Positions 1 to 7,838 of a DNA stretch of 64,000 nucleotides are shown here, one piece after another. Position 1 is the stretch's first letter, and each line of letters starts with the position of its first letter. This DNA is from CAZUGA01 sp964619885 (GTDB taxonomy: Bacteria > Pseudomonadota > Gammaproteobacteria > Methylococcales > UBA1147). The position numbers were made by a program, and so were the translations under genes. The notes under the pieces are model-generated. The model was not told where the DNA came from. It ran no database searches and worked only from the letters and a program-made list of their open reading frames with translations. The stretch lies in NCBI GenBank assembly GCA_964619885.1, contig CAZUGA010000006.1:56942-120941 (forward strand), written 5' to 3'.

Positions 1-180
1 CACCTTATTGGTTACAGGGAAATAAAGCAATGGTTATGCCAAAAGCATAATTCAGCTTCTAAGATACTGTGAAATGGGGTGTTTCCTTTATTTGTGCCAT
101 GTTGTGAATACTGTATTCGAAAAAAAAATGTATGGAAATCCATTCAATCATGCCTATGTAACTTCGATGTGAATGTATAT

Positions 181-410
181 TAATATCATATAAAACAGTA
201 ATATAAATCCTGTCGCACTATTCCGACAGAGTGACGAAACGTGGTATTATTTCACTCAGATTTGTAATCTACAGCAGAAAGATCGTGCTTGCGCATCATT
301 TGATACAGATCGGCGCGGTAGCGACCGGCGATTTTGGAAGCCTTGGTAATGTTGCCGCGTGTATGCGCCAATAAATCGTGCAAGTAGCTTTTCTCGAATT
401 GATTTCGCGC
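181..410. repeat. Left arm of an inverted repeat (end of sigma-54 regulator plus 3' flank)
   Basis: Read on the minus strand, this segment matches 6300-6530 on the plus strand by eye at roughly nine bases in ten. It covers the last ~50 codons of the regulator gene, the stop codon and about 70 bases of downstream flank. Weaker similarity (a shared ATGGATTTCCAT core) continues beyond the arm, near 132-142 here and 6563-6575 in the other copy. The two arms face each other across about 6 kb. Confidence 0.85.
210..229. terminator. Short palindrome after the regulator stop codon
   Basis: CTGTCG and CGACAG are separated by 8 bases, about 23 bases past the stop of the minus-strand regulator. An identical copy sits at 6481-6500 after the pseudogene. 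A six-base-pair stem without a strong U-tract is a weak terminator, and it could equally be a protein-binding site. Its preservation in both copies is what makes it worth marking. Confidence 0.35.
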
Positions 411-1607
411 ATCAGTCAGCGGGGTAATCGGCGGTAGACTTTGGCCAATTTCCGGCAGGATCATTTCTTCCGGGACGACACCCTCTTGATGGAGCGCCAC
501 GACACGCTCGAATAGATTTTCCAATTCCCTAATATTTCCCGGCCAATCGTATTGCATCAATCGGTCCATGGTGCTGCGGGCTAGCGGTCTATATCGTATG
601 CGCATTTTCTGACTGCATTTCTTCAAAAAATGTTCGGTCAGTAGAGGAATATCTTCTTTACGTTCTCGCAGCAACGGAAGCTCGATAGGAATAACGTGGA
701 TTCTATAAAACAAGTCCTCACGGAAGCGGCCGGATCTGACTTCTTGTTCAAGATCCTTATTCGTCGCGACAATAATACGGATGTCTAAATCGACCGGGTC
801 GACAGCCCCCACCGGCCGGACCTGCCGTTCTTGAATGACACGCAGCAGCTTGGTTTGTACCGCCAACGGTATCTCTCCAATCTCATCCAGAAAAATGGTT
901 CCCCTGTCGGCTTGCTGGAAAAGACCGGGCGAACTCGTCGACGCACTGGTGAAAGCGCCCTGTGTATGGCCGAACAATTCACTTTCTAATAAATGTTCGG
1001 GAATCGCAGCGCAATTGACCGTAATGAACTTGTTATACCGGCGCTGACTGGTTTGTTGAATTGCCCGAGCAACCATTTCCTTGCCCGTGCCGCTCGCGCC
1101 ATAGATCGTGACGGTCGAGTCGCAATGACTGACGCGATCTATAGTCTTCAGAATATCGGACATGCGCTGGCTTTTTCCAACAATTCCGTGTTTAAACTGC
1201 GCAACCACCTCCCGACACGCCCGATGTTTGTTTTTTTCAAGCTTGTCTCTGCAGGCTTGATTGATCAAAAAAATCAGCTCTTTGGGGTCGAACGGTCTTG
1301 GCACAAATGTGAACGCGCCTTTATGGATGGCCTCTACACCGGTGTTTATACTACCGTTATCGGCGACAATAATCGTTGGCAGTCTCGGCGTAACTTGGTG
1401 GATAAGGTTCATGCACGCAATGCCATCTCCTTTGGTTTGACACAGTTCAACAATTGCAACATCAAATTGCCGGTTGTGTATCAAGGTGGTTGCTGTTTTA
1501 CTGTCTTGCGCAACACTAACATCAAACTGGACCCCAGTGAGTAGATTTTGCAGCAACTGTCGACGATCCCCGTCTCCATCGACATAAATGATCTTTTTTC
1601 GTCGCAT
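252..1607 (-). CDS. Sigma-54-dependent activator of the NtrC family with a degenerate receiver domain
   Basis: This 451-residue protein has the NtrC architecture: receiver (about 1-120), AAA+ sigma-54 interaction domain (about 140-370) and a Fis-type helix-turn-helix at the C-terminus (about 405-445). The AAA+ part has a Walker A GASGTGKE, Walker B-like GTIFLDEIGE and the sigma-54 contact loop as GAFTSA instead of GAFTGA. In the receiver the phospho-acceptor position aligns to Glu54 (FDVAIVEL), the conserved Thr/Ser to Ala and the conserved Lys to Arg (VPRPFD). Phosphorylation control is therefore probably lost or replaced. No histidine kinase is adjacent. It is transcribed away from the oxidoreductase gene beginning at 2662. 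Targets are unknown; the redox genes to its right are candidates by position only. Confidence 0.9.
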   Translation of the reverse strand: MRRKKIIYVDGDGDRRQLLQNLLTGVQFDVSVAQDSKTATTLIHNRQFDVAIVELCQTKGDGIACMNLIHQVTPRLPTIIVADNGSINTGVEAIHKGAFTFVPRPFDPKELIFLINQACRDKLEKNKHRACREVVAQFKHGIVGKSQRMSDILKTIDRVSHCDSTVTIYGASGTGKEMVARAIQQTSQRRYNKFITVNCAAIPEHLLESELFGHTQGAFTSASTSSPGLFQQADRGTIFLDEIGEIPLAVQTKLLRVIQERQVRPVGAVDPVDLDIRIIVATNKDLEQEVRSGRFREDLFYRIHVIPIELPLLRERKEDIPLLTEHFLKKCSQKMRIRYRPLARSTMDRLMQYDWPGNIRELENLFERVVALHQEGVVPEEMILPEIGQSLPPITPLTDARNQFEKSYLHDLLAHTRGNITKASKIAGRYRADLYQMMRKHDLSAVDYKSE

Positions 1608-2661
1608 CGAACTTTAGTGGTTGTAATCTACATTTTGATGAATTTAGGATTTCTCTCGAAAAATGTATCGAATCATAACGCTTCAAATGGGCAAAATGTT
1701 TCGATCATTTTAGGCGTATAGCCATTCGATTCTTAATGACTAGAAGTGATTGCGCAAACGGATCCTTTACTTCCAACCGCATTTTTAGGGCGACGCTAAA
1801 GACAAGATCAATCTCCACATTTTTCCGATGTAAGCAAACCAATACAAAAAGAGCTTCACGATAGGATAGCTTAAATTAATTAAGTGAAGTTAACCAGTTT
1901 ACGCGGCCAAGTTCTTGATGATTGGTGGAAATTGAGTATTCTTTAAGAGTTGTTCTAAAAATTATTTAGAATGTTTTTTATAATCATACATTCTATTTTT
2001 GGATAATCCAAATCCACAAGATTAACGCCGGTTCAGCATGTGGATATGTTGTCGCTATTCGACAACAGTATTGGATCCAATCGTGGACGATAAAATGAGT
2101 CTTTAATTTCGATTGTCGCAACAAATTGAATTGGGAATTGTTGGTACTCAACTCACTGAATTAGTGGACTGGAGGCCATTGATAGACCGCTAACGAAATT
2201 GATTAGGATCCTCTAATCAGTCCATCGATACCGTACATGGCATGCATTGTGCTTCCCTCTATACCAGTTAATCCGATACTGAATTTAACTTTCAGCAGAT
2301 CAATAACCATTGTGAATGTTCGGGTAGGGCGGTGTATTCGAATTAATATGACTTGATCATGTTACCGTCGTCACAGTTCGCCGTGCTGAGTTGGACAGAT
2401 CTGTTGACGATATGTAAATTTGTCATCTACTACTTTAGTAAACGGAACTAGAAGTGCCTATTCTGCGAGGTATAGCTAGACAATCCATCCAGCGAATTGA
2501 TGCGGGCGACGATAAGAATAGAAATTCTATTGAACCGGCCAATGACCTTGTTTTTGCATTGTTCGAATACTGATCGTTGGAAAATCCAGATTGATAGGCC
2601 ATTGGTACACATTCTCTAACGTGTGTTGTTTTCTATTACGGGTCAAAAAAGGATAAGATTT
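1608..2661. other. Long intergenic region between divergent genes
   Basis: About 1.05 kb of AT-rich sequence without a convincing reading frame. It must contain the promoters of the regulator (minus) and the oxidoreductase (plus). I looked for a -24/-12 sigma-54 promoter (GG-N10-GC with flanking consensus) and found none I would defend. No tRNA, repeat array or recognisable RNA family was seen. Its length is unusual for this otherwise compact window, so a decayed gene is possible. Confidence 0.5.
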
Positions 2662-3984
2662 ATGTATGCACATTATATGATTTATGCATCCTTCATGACG
2701 TTGATTTGGTTCACCTACTTTTCGTTACGGATTCGCAAGCAAAATAAAAACGATAAGGTCAAACGGCAGGTTATCAGAGACGGACTTACCGAACCGGCGT
2801 CCCTTCATCCGGTCATCAACCCCAACCGTTGCATTGGATGTCAAGCTTGTATTCACGCTTGCCCAGAACAATCTCATGCGCCGGTTTTAGGGTTAATCCG
2901 CGGTAAGGCTGAATTAATAAATCCAACAGAATGTATTGGCCACGGGGCGTGCTATGCGTCGTGTCCGGTCGACGCCATCACACTGGTTTTTGGGACATCC
3001 AAAAGAGGCGTGGATTTACCCGTGGTAAAACCGAATTTTGAAACTAATGTCCCTGGAATTTATGTTGCGGGGGAACTCGGGGGCATGGGTTTGATTCGTA
3101 ACGCGTTCAAACAAGGTCAAGAAGCGATAGACGCCGTCGAAAAAAATCTATCGATGACAGATTCGGCTGCCGATTTAGATGTTTTGATTGTTGGCGCCGG
3201 ACCCGCTGGATTTGCGGCCTCGCTTGCTGCTAAACAGAAAAATTTAAATTTTGTAACGGTCGAGCAAGATTCTTTGGGTGGCACTATATTTCAATATCCA
3301 AGAAGAAAAGTTGTGATGACCGAGCCTGCCGATCTCCCTATTGTTGGCCGTGTGCACTTAAAACTCACAACCAAGGAAGCATTATTAGAATTGCTTGAGG
3401 GCATTGTTGAGAAGGCTGGATTGGAAATTTCTTACCGCGAGCGTGTTGAGGCGATTAAGCCGAGTGCCGGGGAGAAAACCAGCTTTATTGTTAAAACTTC
3501 CAAGAATACATACAGTGCTCGAACCGTGTTGCTGGCCATCGGGCGAAGAGGTACACCGCGAAAACTGGGTATTTCGGGTGAAGACAAATCCAAAACGGTA
3601 TATCGACTCATCGATCCGGAACAATACCAAGGCAAGCACGTACTAGTCGTTTCGGGGGGGGATAGTGCTTTGGAAGCCGCTACGAGTATTGCCGATCAAC
3701 CCGGTACACAAGTAACGCTTTCATACCGTGGGGATGTTTTCAGTCGGGCAAAAGAAAAAAACCGGCAAAAATTGGAGCAAGCAGAGACGGAAGGGCGATT
3801 GACGGTTTTACGAAATTCAAATTTGAAATCGATTAAGGATCATCACGTGGAAATTGAAAGCCAGGGTGAGCGGTTTGAACTGCCGAATGATGCAGTAATC
3901 ATTTGCGCAGGCGGTGAACTGCCAACACCGTTTCTTCAAAGTGTTGGCATTGAACTCAAAACAAAGTATGGAACGCCGTTATAG
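2662..3984 (+). CDS. Membrane-anchored 4Fe-4S / FAD-NAD(P) oxidoreductase (thioredoxin-reductase-like fold)
   Basis: The ATG at 2662 is chosen over a GTG at 2623 because AGGA lies 8 bases upstream. The 440-residue product starts with one hydrophobic segment (about 5-22). A two-cluster ferredoxin domain follows: CIGCQACIHACPE from Cys57, then CIGHGACYASCPV, where the second cysteine of the second cluster is His. The rest is a two-dinucleotide-fold flavoprotein with a GAGPAG FAD motif near residue 178 and GGDSALEAA for NAD(P)H near 330. I see no CxxC redox-active disulfide of true thioredoxin reductases. It probably moves electrons between NAD(P)H and a membrane or cytochrome partner; the multihaem genes downstream make that plausible. 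The partner and electron direction are inference. Confidence 0.8.
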   Translation: MYAHYMIYASFMTLIWFTYFSLRIRKQNKNDKVKRQVIRDGLTEPASLHPVINPNRCIGCQACIHACPEQSHAPVLGLIRGKAELINPTECIGHGACYASCPVDAITLVFGTSKRGVDLPVVKPNFETNVPGIYVAGELGGMGLIRNAFKQGQEAIDAVEKNLSMTDSAADLDVLIVGAGPAGFAASLAAKQKNLNFVTVEQDSLGGTIFQYPRRKVVMTEPADLPIVGRVHLKLTTKEALLELLEGIVEKAGLEISYRERVEAIKPSAGEKTSFIVKTSKNTYSARTVLLAIGRRGTPRKLGISGEDKSKTVYRLIDPEQYQGKHVLVVSGGDSALEAATSIADQPGTQVTLSYRGDVFSRAKEKNRQKLEQAETEGRLTVLRNSNLKSIKDHHVEIESQGERFELPNDAVIICAGGELPTPFLQSVGIELKTKYGTPL

Positions 3985-4047
3985 CTCAACTAACCCGATC
4001 CAAAAATTCCTTGCGACCGTTAATACATATTTTTATTGGTAAGAACT

Positions 4048-6102
4048 ATGCCTCGATTATTTTTCATTTTTTTGTCCGCAATATTATCTTTTAACGTCAA
4101 TGCCTTAACCACGGGTCTTGATGAGGCAAAGAAAGCTATACGCCTGCACGATACGACAGGTGCAATCAATCTATTGGAACCGTTGGCCGAATCGGATGAT
4201 CCGGAAGCTCAATACCAGCTGGGTGTGCTTTTTCGAAACGATAAAAATTACGATAAAGCGTTTTTTTGGCTACTAAAAGCGGCGGACCAGGATCATACCA
4301 AAGCACAATATTTGGTCGGTGCAATGTATGATCGGGGGCGGGGGACACAAAAAGATATCGAGGCAGCCCAGCACTGGTACGCAAAAGCGGCTACCGCAGG
4401 TCATGCTATGGCGAGAGCGAAGCTTGGCGAAACCCACCTCGCACCGCATAAGTCATTGAGTCCGGTCCTTGATACAAAAAAAATTCAAGCGACATCGTTA
4501 ACAGATCAAAGACTACGCCTAAGTGCCTTGCGGGGTAATCGTTATGATGTCATTGATGCTTTGGATCATGGTGCCGATATTAACGAGCGAGACGTTCATG
4601 GTCGAACGGCGCTCATGGATGCGGCTGAAGCCAACAGAGCCGAAATTGTACGGATACTAATTGACCGCAAGGCTGATATCGCATTGAAAGACAAGTTTGG
4701 CGACGACGCATTGCTGTTAGCAGCACGAAACGGTCACGCATCTATAATTGACTTATTACTCGATGTTGGCGCTAATCCTAACGACCGCGATAAAAATGGT
4801 GCTACGGCCCTTATTTTGGCAACCCATTCAGATTCATTTGAATCAGTTAAGTCGTTACTACATCACCATGCGTTGGTTAATGATCTCAATAAAAAAAGAC
4901 AATCGGCGCTAAGTGTCGCGCTTAAACGCGTCAAAAATGTTGATAAATCAGTCCGCGCATCACAGCGGCGAATTGTTTCATTACTAGAACGCTCCGGCGC
5001 CACTCGGCGAATTTCCGTAGCATCCAAAGCGAAAGTTCCGCTGACTGTATTGCATGAATTAGATGAGGCGCCAGATCAACAGAGCGGAACAAATCCGTTT
5101 CGTGGTTGGGATAGTCTGTCGATGGCTTCGTGGCGGGGGCAGGATGATGTTGTAAGAACCTTGCTTACAGAGCCCAACACCGATGTAAATGGCATCGACC
5201 AGCAAGGATTTACCCCGTTGGGTCGGGCTAGTGCTCACGGTCATCTCAGCACTATGAGAATATTGCTTGACTTTGGAGCCCAGCCAAATTTGGCGGGTGA
5301 TGATGATAAACTTCCTATAATTCAAGCATCTTCCGGTGGACATGATGACGCGATAAGACTGCTGCACGGTTCTTCCGCAAGCATTGATGCGACAGATTCT
5401 AGCGGCCGTACATCCTTGATTCGGGCGCTTTCGAAAAAACATGTGAAGGCCGCACAGCTTTTGATTTCATTGGGCGCGAGCGTGGATTCCGCCCCAGACG
5501 GCGCGAAGACTCCGTTAATATATGCGGTTCAGCAACAGAATCAGTCATTGACGGATCAAATCCTAAGTCGCACAAATAACGTCAATAGGTCGGATTCATC
5601 GGGGAGAACGGCATTGTGGTATGCCGTTGATTCCGGATGGATGCACGGCGCGGCAGCAATACTCAATACGAATGGAGATTTGAACAAACAGGATCATAAA
5701 GGTTATTCGGTACTTGCTCAAGCTGCGTTTAAAGGGGATTCGTCGCTAGTTGATTATTTACTTCTACAAGGTGCATCGGTTAATTTAGCAACGAAAACCG
5801 CGAATACGCCGCTAATGCTCGCGATCCAGGCGGGTAATACGAATTGTGTGAAGCGCCTGATATCAGCCGGTGCTGATATCAACGCGCGGGATAATTATGG
5901 GAATACAGCATTGATGATTGCCGCCAAGCGCGGGTCTTCTGAAATAGTTGCGGTGCTACTGGAAAAAAATGTGCAAACCCAAATACGTAACAAAAAGAAA
6001 CAGAATGCAAGGGCAATTGCCAAATTGAACGGACAGCAGAAGATTGTTGCGATGATTGATCGGTATGCCCCCGAATCGAAGTTACTGGACCAGCTATTTT
6101 GA
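4048..6102 (+). CDS. Secreted Sel1-repeat and ankyrin-repeat protein
   Basis: The ATG at 4048 gives a clear Sec signal peptide ending near NVNA-LTTG; an in-frame TTG twelve bases earlier is less likely. The mature part begins with about two to three Sel1-type repeats (AQYQLGVLF, AQYLVGAMYDRGRGT, up to about residue 130). After them come many ankyrin repeats (G-HGRTALMDAAEANRAEIVRILI and similar) to near the C-terminus at 684 residues. Such proteins are protein-protein interaction scaffolds, so a periplasmic role is expected. It begins 63 bases after the oxidoreductase and could share its transcript. It has no catalytic domain, and its partner is unknown. Confidence 0.8.
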   Translation: MPRLFFIFLSAILSFNVNALTTGLDEAKKAIRLHDTTGAINLLEPLAESDDPEAQYQLGVLFRNDKNYDKAFFWLLKAADQDHTKAQYLVGAMYDRGRGTQKDIEAAQHWYAKAATAGHAMARAKLGETHLAPHKSLSPVLDTKKIQATSLTDQRLRLSALRGNRYDVIDALDHGADINERDVHGRTALMDAAEANRAEIVRILIDRKADIALKDKFGDDALLLAARNGHASIIDLLLDVGANPNDRDKNGATALILATHSDSFESVKSLLHHHALVNDLNKKRQSALSVALKRVKNVDKSVRASQRRIVSLLERSGATRRISVASKAKVPLTVLHELDEAPDQQSGTNPFRGWDSLSMASWRGQDDVVRTLLTEPNTDVNGIDQQGFTPLGRASAHGHLSTMRILLDFGAQPNLAGDDDKLPIIQASSGGHDDAIRLLHGSSASIDATDSSGRTSLIRALSKKHVKAAQLLISLGASVDSAPDGAKTPLIYAVQQQNQSLTDQILSRTNNVNRSDSSGRTALWYAVDSGWMHGAAAILNTNGDLNKQDHKGYSVLAQAAFKGDSSLVDYLLLQGASVNLATKTANTPLMLAIQAGNTNCVKRLISAGADINARDNYGNTALMIAAKRGSSEIVAVLLEKNVQTQIRNKKKQNARAIAKLNGQQKIVAMIDRYAPESKLLDQLF

Positions 6103-6243
6103 TCGATTTTGGGTCTTCTTTAAACGTTATTTAGACGATCGGTCTTATCGTGTCTCCAGTTCGCTTAACAGTTATTCGTAACAGGCATGGAATGCTCTTA
6201 ATCACGGAGCCGCTAGCAATAACTAAAACGAAAATTGAATTCC

Positions 6244-6458
6244 ATGCGACAGAAAAAGATCCTGCTTGTAGACGGGGATGGCGATCATCGCCGATTGCTG
6301 CGCGAAATCAATTGGAGAAAAGCGACTTGCACGATTTATTGGCGCATACGCGCGGCAAAAATACTAAGGCTTCCAAAACCGCCGGTCGCTGCCGCGCCGA
6401 TCTCTATCAAATGATGCGCAAGCAAGATCTTTCTGCTGTAGATTACAAATCTGAGTGA
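6244..6458 (+). pseudogene. Internally deleted copy of the sigma-54 regulator gene
   Basis: The ATG at 6244 begins a copy of the regulator N-terminus (MRQKKILLVDGDGDHRRLL, compare MRRKKIIYVDGDGDRRQLL). After about 55 bases it jumps into the last ~50 codons of the same gene (RNQLEKSDLHDLLAHTRG through SAVDYKSE, stop at 6458). The two pieces are in different reading frames, so translation from 6244 terminates early. Roughly 1.1 kb, including all of the AAA+ domain, is missing. The downstream flank also matches that of the intact gene. It is therefore a remnant of an inverted duplication, not an active gene, although the Fis-type helix-turn-helix frame itself is still open. Confidence 0.85.
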
Positions 6459-6530
6459 AATAATACCACGTTTCGTCGCTCTGTCGGAATAGTGCGACAG
6501 GATTTATGTGTTGTTTTATATGTTGTTTTT
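6300..6530. repeat. Right arm of the inverted repeat
   Basis: This is the reverse complement of 181-410, covering the 3' part of the regulator copy plus flank. The first ~45 bases past the stop codon are almost unchanged between arms, with a single difference seen. That is more conserved than expected for neutral flank of an old duplication, which suggests recent duplication, gene conversion or a functional flank. Confidence 0.85.
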
Positions 6531-6894
6531 TAGAAATGTGTTAAATCATGCCGATATGGGTGCATGGATTTCCATGCATCCGTAATGGAGGTGTCAACCT
6601 GACTGGCCTGTAAATACAAACAACACCCTATATCACAATTTCTAGATGGGTTCTAGAATGACGGTATGTAACTGATGCTCAATAACGCCGAGCCCGAATG
6701 TCAACGCCGAGCCCGAATGTCGCCAAATGAGGTTCGCCCTGTTGATTTGTTTGCTTTTTTTTGTGTCGATGGTTTAGACTTAAATCTTAAGAAATTGATA
6801 TGGCTTCCCAACTTCTTAGGCGTGTCGACAAACAAATTCAAAAATAACATTTCGCAAATAAATTCCCAATCCTAAGTTGTTCTTAACAAAATTG
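6459..6894. other. Intergenic region with palindrome and 19-base tandem repeat
   Basis: No convincing gene. It contains the CTGTCG/CGACAG palindrome at 6481-6500 and a second palindrome (TGCATGGA-TT-TCCATGCA) at 6561-6578. A perfect tandem duplication of a 19-base unit lies at 6684-6721. The promoter for the cytochrome cluster should lie here, but I could not identify a defensible -35/-10 or -24/-12 pair. Confidence 0.5.
6684..6721. repeat. Perfect 2 x 19 bp tandem repeat
   Basis: The unit AACGCCGAGCCCGAATGTC occurs twice in a row without mismatch. It is GC-rich against an AT-rich background and lies about 175 bases upstream of the cytochrome b start. It could be a regulator binding site or replication slippage. 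Confidence 0.8.
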
Positions 6895-7836
6895 ATGGCT
6901 AAGAAAGTTTCCGAGTTGCCAGACGATCAGAGCAAATCTGGCGCCCATAACGAGTCCGAACGTGATCGAGAGATCATTGCAAAAATGTATAACCCGACGG
7001 ATCTTAGTTTTGCTCCTCCAATTTATTTGTTCTTTGTCGGTATTTTTTTATATCTCGGTTGGCGTATCGAATTGGAAAATTACATTACGCCCGAATCGGG
7101 TTTAGGGTATGCACTAGGTATAAGCGGCGGCGTATCCATATTAATATTATTATTGTATCCGCTACGTAAGCGAATAAAAGCGATGTCGGGTTGGGGACCG
7201 ATTCGATATTGGTTTCGCGGGCATATGATGCTTGGCCTACTCGGTCCTTCTTTAATTCTCTACCACTGTAACTTTAGTCTAGGTGCGTTTAACAGCAATG
7301 TTGCTCTATTGTCCATGGCGCTTGTCGTCGCAAGCGGAATCATCGGTCGATACATATACGGGAAAATACACTATGGATTGTACGGGAACAGCTTTTCCCT
7401 GAAACAGCTGAAAGTCGATAAGGCTATGACGAAGATGGGCTTGGACAATTTACTGCAAGCTGTACCCGATCTTCGAGATGAGCTTCAAGCCTTCGAAATT
7501 GATGCTCTGAAACATTCCAGCAACGTTCTTACTAGTTTTTTCAAGTTATTATTTTTGGGTGTAAGAGCGAGGTTGGCTTACCGCCGGGGGTTACCGTTAA
7601 TTAAACGGACATTGCGGCGTTTGGCTAAAGAATCTGGCTGGTCGAGAGAGCAATATCTCCGCCAAGCTCGTGATGCAAATCAATATCTAGGCGCTCATCT
7701 TGAAACTGTGGTTCGTATTGTGCAATTCCGTTTTTTTGAAAGAGTGTTTGCCATTTGGCACGTTCTACACATCCCTCTGTTCGTATTGCTGATCGGTACG
7801 GGTATTTATCACGTCATTTCTGTTCATAAATATTAA
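6895..7836 (+). CDS. Membrane cytochrome b-like protein of a multihaem electron-transfer cluster
   Basis: The ATG at 6895 (MAKKVSEL) is preferred to a TTG at 6877. The 313-residue protein has a hydrophilic N-terminus and about four to five membrane segments: near IYLFFVGIFLYLGW, ILILLLYPL, the GHMMLG to LYHC region, VALLSMALVVASGIIG, and a C-terminal WHVLHIPLFVLLIGTGIYH. Histidines within or beside membrane segments (RGHMMLG, LYHC, IWHVLH, IYHVISVH) are suitable ligands for two b haems. A basic cytoplasmic-like loop separates the last two helices. The 21-haem gene starts two bases after its stop codon, so the two are co-translated or tightly co-expressed. It is the likely quinol-side or cytoplasmic-membrane entry or exit point. 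I do not recognise an exact family name. Confidence 0.75.
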   Translation: MAKKVSELPDDQSKSGAHNESERDREIIAKMYNPTDLSFAPPIYLFFVGIFLYLGWRIELENYITPESGLGYALGISGGVSILILLLYPLRKRIKAMSGWGPIRYWFRGHMMLGLLGPSLILYHCNFSLGAFNSNVALLSMALVVASGIIGRYIYGKIHYGLYGNSFSLKQLKVDKAMTKMGLDNLLQAVPDLRDELQAFEIDALKHSSNVLTSFFKLLFLGVRARLAYRRGLPLIKRTLRRLAKESGWSREQYLRQARDANQYLGAHLETVVRIVQFRFFERVFAIWHVLHIPLFVLLIGTGIYHVISVHKY

Positions 7837-7838
7837 TT

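Noticed and set aside
993..1544. Open plus-strand frame of 183 codons across the regulator gene
   Set aside because: It lies fully antisense to a well-supported NtrC-family gene and has no family-like sequence.
1608..2661. Possible sigma-54 (-24/-12) promoter in the long intergenic region
   Set aside because: No GG-N10-GC site with acceptable flanks was found on inspection.
6675..6875. 66-codon frame after the tandem repeat
   Set aside because: No ribosome site, it includes the tandem duplication, and there is no recognisable protein pattern.
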